From assembly GCF_004341385.1 (NCBI RefSeq), contig NZ_SLXE01000025.1, forward strand, positions 1-41,928: a stretch of 41,928 bases of DNA, in the 5' to 3' direction. The notes under the pieces are model-generated. The model was given only the letters and a program-made list of their open reading frames with translations, did not search any database and was not told where the DNA came from. Shown in pieces: positions 40,662 to 41,928 of the stretch; the first letter of the stretch is position 1; every line of letters begins with the position of its first letter. Source of the stretch: Uruburuella suis. GTDB lineage: Bacteria; Pseudomonadota; Gammaproteobacteria; Burkholderiales; Neisseriaceae. The position numbers were made by a program, and so were the translations under genes.

Positions 40662-41108
40662 TTACCAGCTCACATAAAACATGGTTTTGGCCAGCAGCAC
40701 AATCAAAATCATCTGCACCAACACCGCCGCGTGGATATATTTAGACCAAGCCGCCGTGAGTGTGCCGCGCCGCATTTTCACCACCGCAATCACAAAATGC
40801 GCCAACACGCTGAAAGCCAGCACCACTTTCAACACCAGCTGCGTGCCGAACGATGTGGCCAGCGGGTCGGCAAACACCTCCGCATAGCGATGCGCCATAA
40901 AAAGCCCCGAGCCAAACAAGCCGGCCACAATCCACGGCATCACTTTGGGCGCACGATAAGAGAGCGCTTTTTCCGCCTCGCGCCGCCCCTCGCGCGACAC
41001 CCGTTTGGTGTGCAGCACCGAGAGCACCAAGGTTTCGAAAAACACGCCGCCCACAAAGGCAATCGCGCAGAACAAATGAATAATATGGGCAACGGCATAA
41101 GCACTCAT
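40662..41108 (-). CDS. CopD-like small membrane protein
   Basis: 148 residues with four membrane helices (HIIHLFCAIAFVGGVFFETL, VMPWIVAGLFGSGLFMAH, LVLKVVLAFSVLAHFVIAVV, HAAVLVQMILIVLLAKTMFY). His residues in helices 1, 2, 3 and 4 resemble CopD-type or cytochrome-b-like membrane proteins. AAGGAAATGAG precedes ATG 41108. Copper handling is only suggested by the fold-level resemblance. Confidence 0.7.
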   Translation of the reverse strand: MSAYAVAHIIHLFCAIAFVGGVFFETLVLSVLHTKRVSREGRREAEKALSYRAPKVMPWIVAGLFGSGLFMAHRYAEVFADPLATSFGTQLVLKVVLAFSVLAHFVIAVVKMRRGTLTAAWSKYIHAAVLVQMILIVLLAKTMFYVSW

Positions 41109-41254
41109 CTCATTTCCTTTGCAAATTTTGACCGGAACTTTTATTAGCTTTTAAACGTCTTTACGCTCGTCAATATACGCATTTCAGGCGAAATGTGCCA
41201 TACTTGAAAACATGTTGTTTTCGATAAACCACTGAAAATATCAGGAGCATTAAC

Positions 41255-41458
41255 ATGAAATCCACCATAACAAAAACCTTTGCCCTGCTGGCCATTGCCG
41301 CCACTCTGAGCGCTTGCGGCAGCATGACCACTTCTCAGCGCAACACCGCCACCGGCGCAGTGGTGGGCGGCGTGGCCGGCAACCTGCTCGGAGGCGACAC
41401 CGGCTCGACCTTGGGCGGCGCTGCATTGGGCGGCGTGATTGGCAGCCAAATCAAATAA
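41255..41458 (+). CDS. Glycine-zipper lipoprotein (OsmB-like)
   Basis: 67 residues. Signal peptide with lipobox LSAC (Cys21), then a glycine-zipper region (ATGAVVGGVAGNLLGGDTGSTLGGAALGGVIGSQIK). This resembles small envelope-stress lipoproteins such as OsmB. CAGGAG precedes the ATG. Likely attached to the outer membrane; molecular role unknown. Confidence 0.85.
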   Translation: MKSTITKTFALLAIAATLSACGSMTTSQRNTATGAVVGGVAGNLLGGDTGSTLGGAALGGVIGSQIK

Positions 41459-41472
41459 GTTTCACCTTCCGA

Positions 41473-41510
41473 ATGAAGGCCGTCTGAAAAATGTTTCAGA
41501 CGGCCTTCAT
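41473..41510 (+). terminator. DUS-dyad terminator of the glycine-zipper lipoprotein gene
   Basis: The 17-bp arms ATGAAGGCCGTCTGAAA and TTTCAGACGGCCTTCAT with a 4-base loop begin 15 bases after the stop. Confidence 0.75.
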
Positions 41511-41780
41511 AGCTTTTGCAAAACCAGATATCAGTCGCACCCGCGCAGGCGGGTGCCCAGTGCAAAGCAGCGCTTTGCTTATCTCACACTTTTCTGAAAA
41601 TAATCAATTCTCTATCAAAAGACTTGATTGTTCCTGTCTTGATGTCGGCTACCTGTCAAACAACTGAAGCTGCGCTTCAGGCTGGCTCCCTGCCTGCGCA
41701 GGCGCGGCGGAAAGAGCGTTTTGAAAAGGTCTCGGCCGCTTTTGATTATTATTGAGGATATCTGTCGCATGCGTACAGTT
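41511..41780. other. Gene-free spacer with repeat fragments
   Basis: It holds a GCACCCGCGCAGGCGGGTGC hairpin (41538-41557) and the two-hairpin repeat at 41663-41716. A frame across 41516-41755 has no ribosome site and low-complexity content, so I do not call it a gene. Confidence 0.4.
41663..41716 (+). repeat. Two-hairpin repeat, copy 2
   Basis: ACTGAAGCTGCGCTTCAGGC, then CTGCCTGCGCAGGCGCGGCG, parallels 157-210 with several changes. Confidence 0.55.
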
Positions 41781-41833
41781 ATACCAATTCAAAAAAGTAA
41801 GCTAACAAGGCGGCGAGCCGCAGACAGTACAAC
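41781..41833. mobile_element. Left half of a 104-bp-family element, split by the IS
   Basis: ATACCAATTCAAAAAAGTAA through CAGACAGTACAAC matches the left half exactly. It then breaks into TATAG, the start of the IS end. The break is at the same spot as in the 33704 element. Confidence 0.75.
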
Positions 41834-41868
41834 TATAGTAGAATGCCTAAAAAACTTACACAAATATC
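41834..41868 (+). mobile_element. Left end of an IS630-like insertion sequence
   Basis: TATAGTAGAATGCCTAAAAA, then ACTTACACAAATATC, leads straight to the transposase ATG. It parallels the MITE terminus at 21961 (TAGTGAAATGCATAAAAAGC, then TACACAAAACTGC) almost base for base. Confidence 0.65.
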
Positions 41869-41928
41869 ATGACCTATCCACTTCATATCCGTAAAAAAAT
41901 CCTGGCCGAGTTGGCGCACAGTACTTAC
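41869..41928 (+). CDS. Transposase N-terminus, IS630-like (cut by window edge)
   Basis: 20 codons are open to the edge: MTYPLHIRKKILAELAHSTY. The pattern of a short polar start, then RKKIL and a helix, is that of the N-terminal helix-turn-helix of IS630-family transposases, which insert at TA. The preceding 35 bases look like an IS terminal repeat, and a TA stands at the insertion junction. No more can be judged from this window. Confidence 0.6.
   Translation, partial: MTYPLHIRKKILAELAHSTY

Noticed and set aside
41516..41755. 79-codon plus-strand frame
   Set aside because: It spans repeat hairpins, has no ribosome site, and its product (APAQAGAQCKAAL) is typical of translated repeats.

Overview
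The window comes from a Neisseria-type betaproteobacterium. The 10-mer GCCGTCTGAA (the DNA uptake sequence, DUS) occurs throughout, mostly as AGGCCGTCTGAA, the AG-DUS dialect of commensal Neisseria. It often forms inverted pairs after genes. The minC-minD-minE-oxyR string and the ubiG, pyk, argE and thi genes fit a Neisseria chromosome. No rRNA, tRNA, CRISPR array or phage module was seen.

Layout. 1-256: edge of a probable transposase gene, a truncated small repeat and a terminator. 270-15437: a giant trimeric autotransporter adhesin (4760 aa) followed on the same strand by a BamE/OmpA-type lipoprotein that resembles TpgA, the periplasmic partner of Acinetobacter AtaA. 15438-16458: a gene-free stretch with a palindrome near the adhesin start and a 264-bp tandem repeat. 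16459-25839: lysine-type permease, M23 peptidase (Mpg type), a COG4255-like protein, ubiG, pyk, a gamma carbonic anhydrase and argE. 26065-28792: thiO-thiS-[GFA-family gene]-thiG. 28918-31927: a FUSC-type membrane protein, a small membrane protein and phrB. 32166-33583: a thioesterase-fold protein and a surface lipoprotein with a factor-H-binding-protein-like C-terminus. 33584-34155: nested small mobile elements. 34156-37960: a DUF2520 Rossmann protein, then minCDE-oxyR. 38360-41458: TerC-type membrane protein, XRE/MmyB regulator, CopD-like membrane protein and a glycine-zipper lipoprotein. 41869-end: the first codons of an IS630-like transposase.

The adhesin and its lipoprotein look like one surface module, with the lipoprotein expected to tie the trimeric anchor to peptidoglycan. 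The thi genes make the thiazole half of thiamine. MinCDE places the division site, and oxyR follows minE by four bases.

The most unusual part is the non-coding DNA. Two families of roughly 100-150-bp elements with terminal inverted repeats are inserted between genes and into each other. One family shares its outermost ~30 bp with the end of the IS630-like element at the right edge, so it is probably a non-autonomous derivative of that element. DUS copies serve as gene ends, abut start codons, and encode repeated Ser-Asp-Gly sites in the adhesin.
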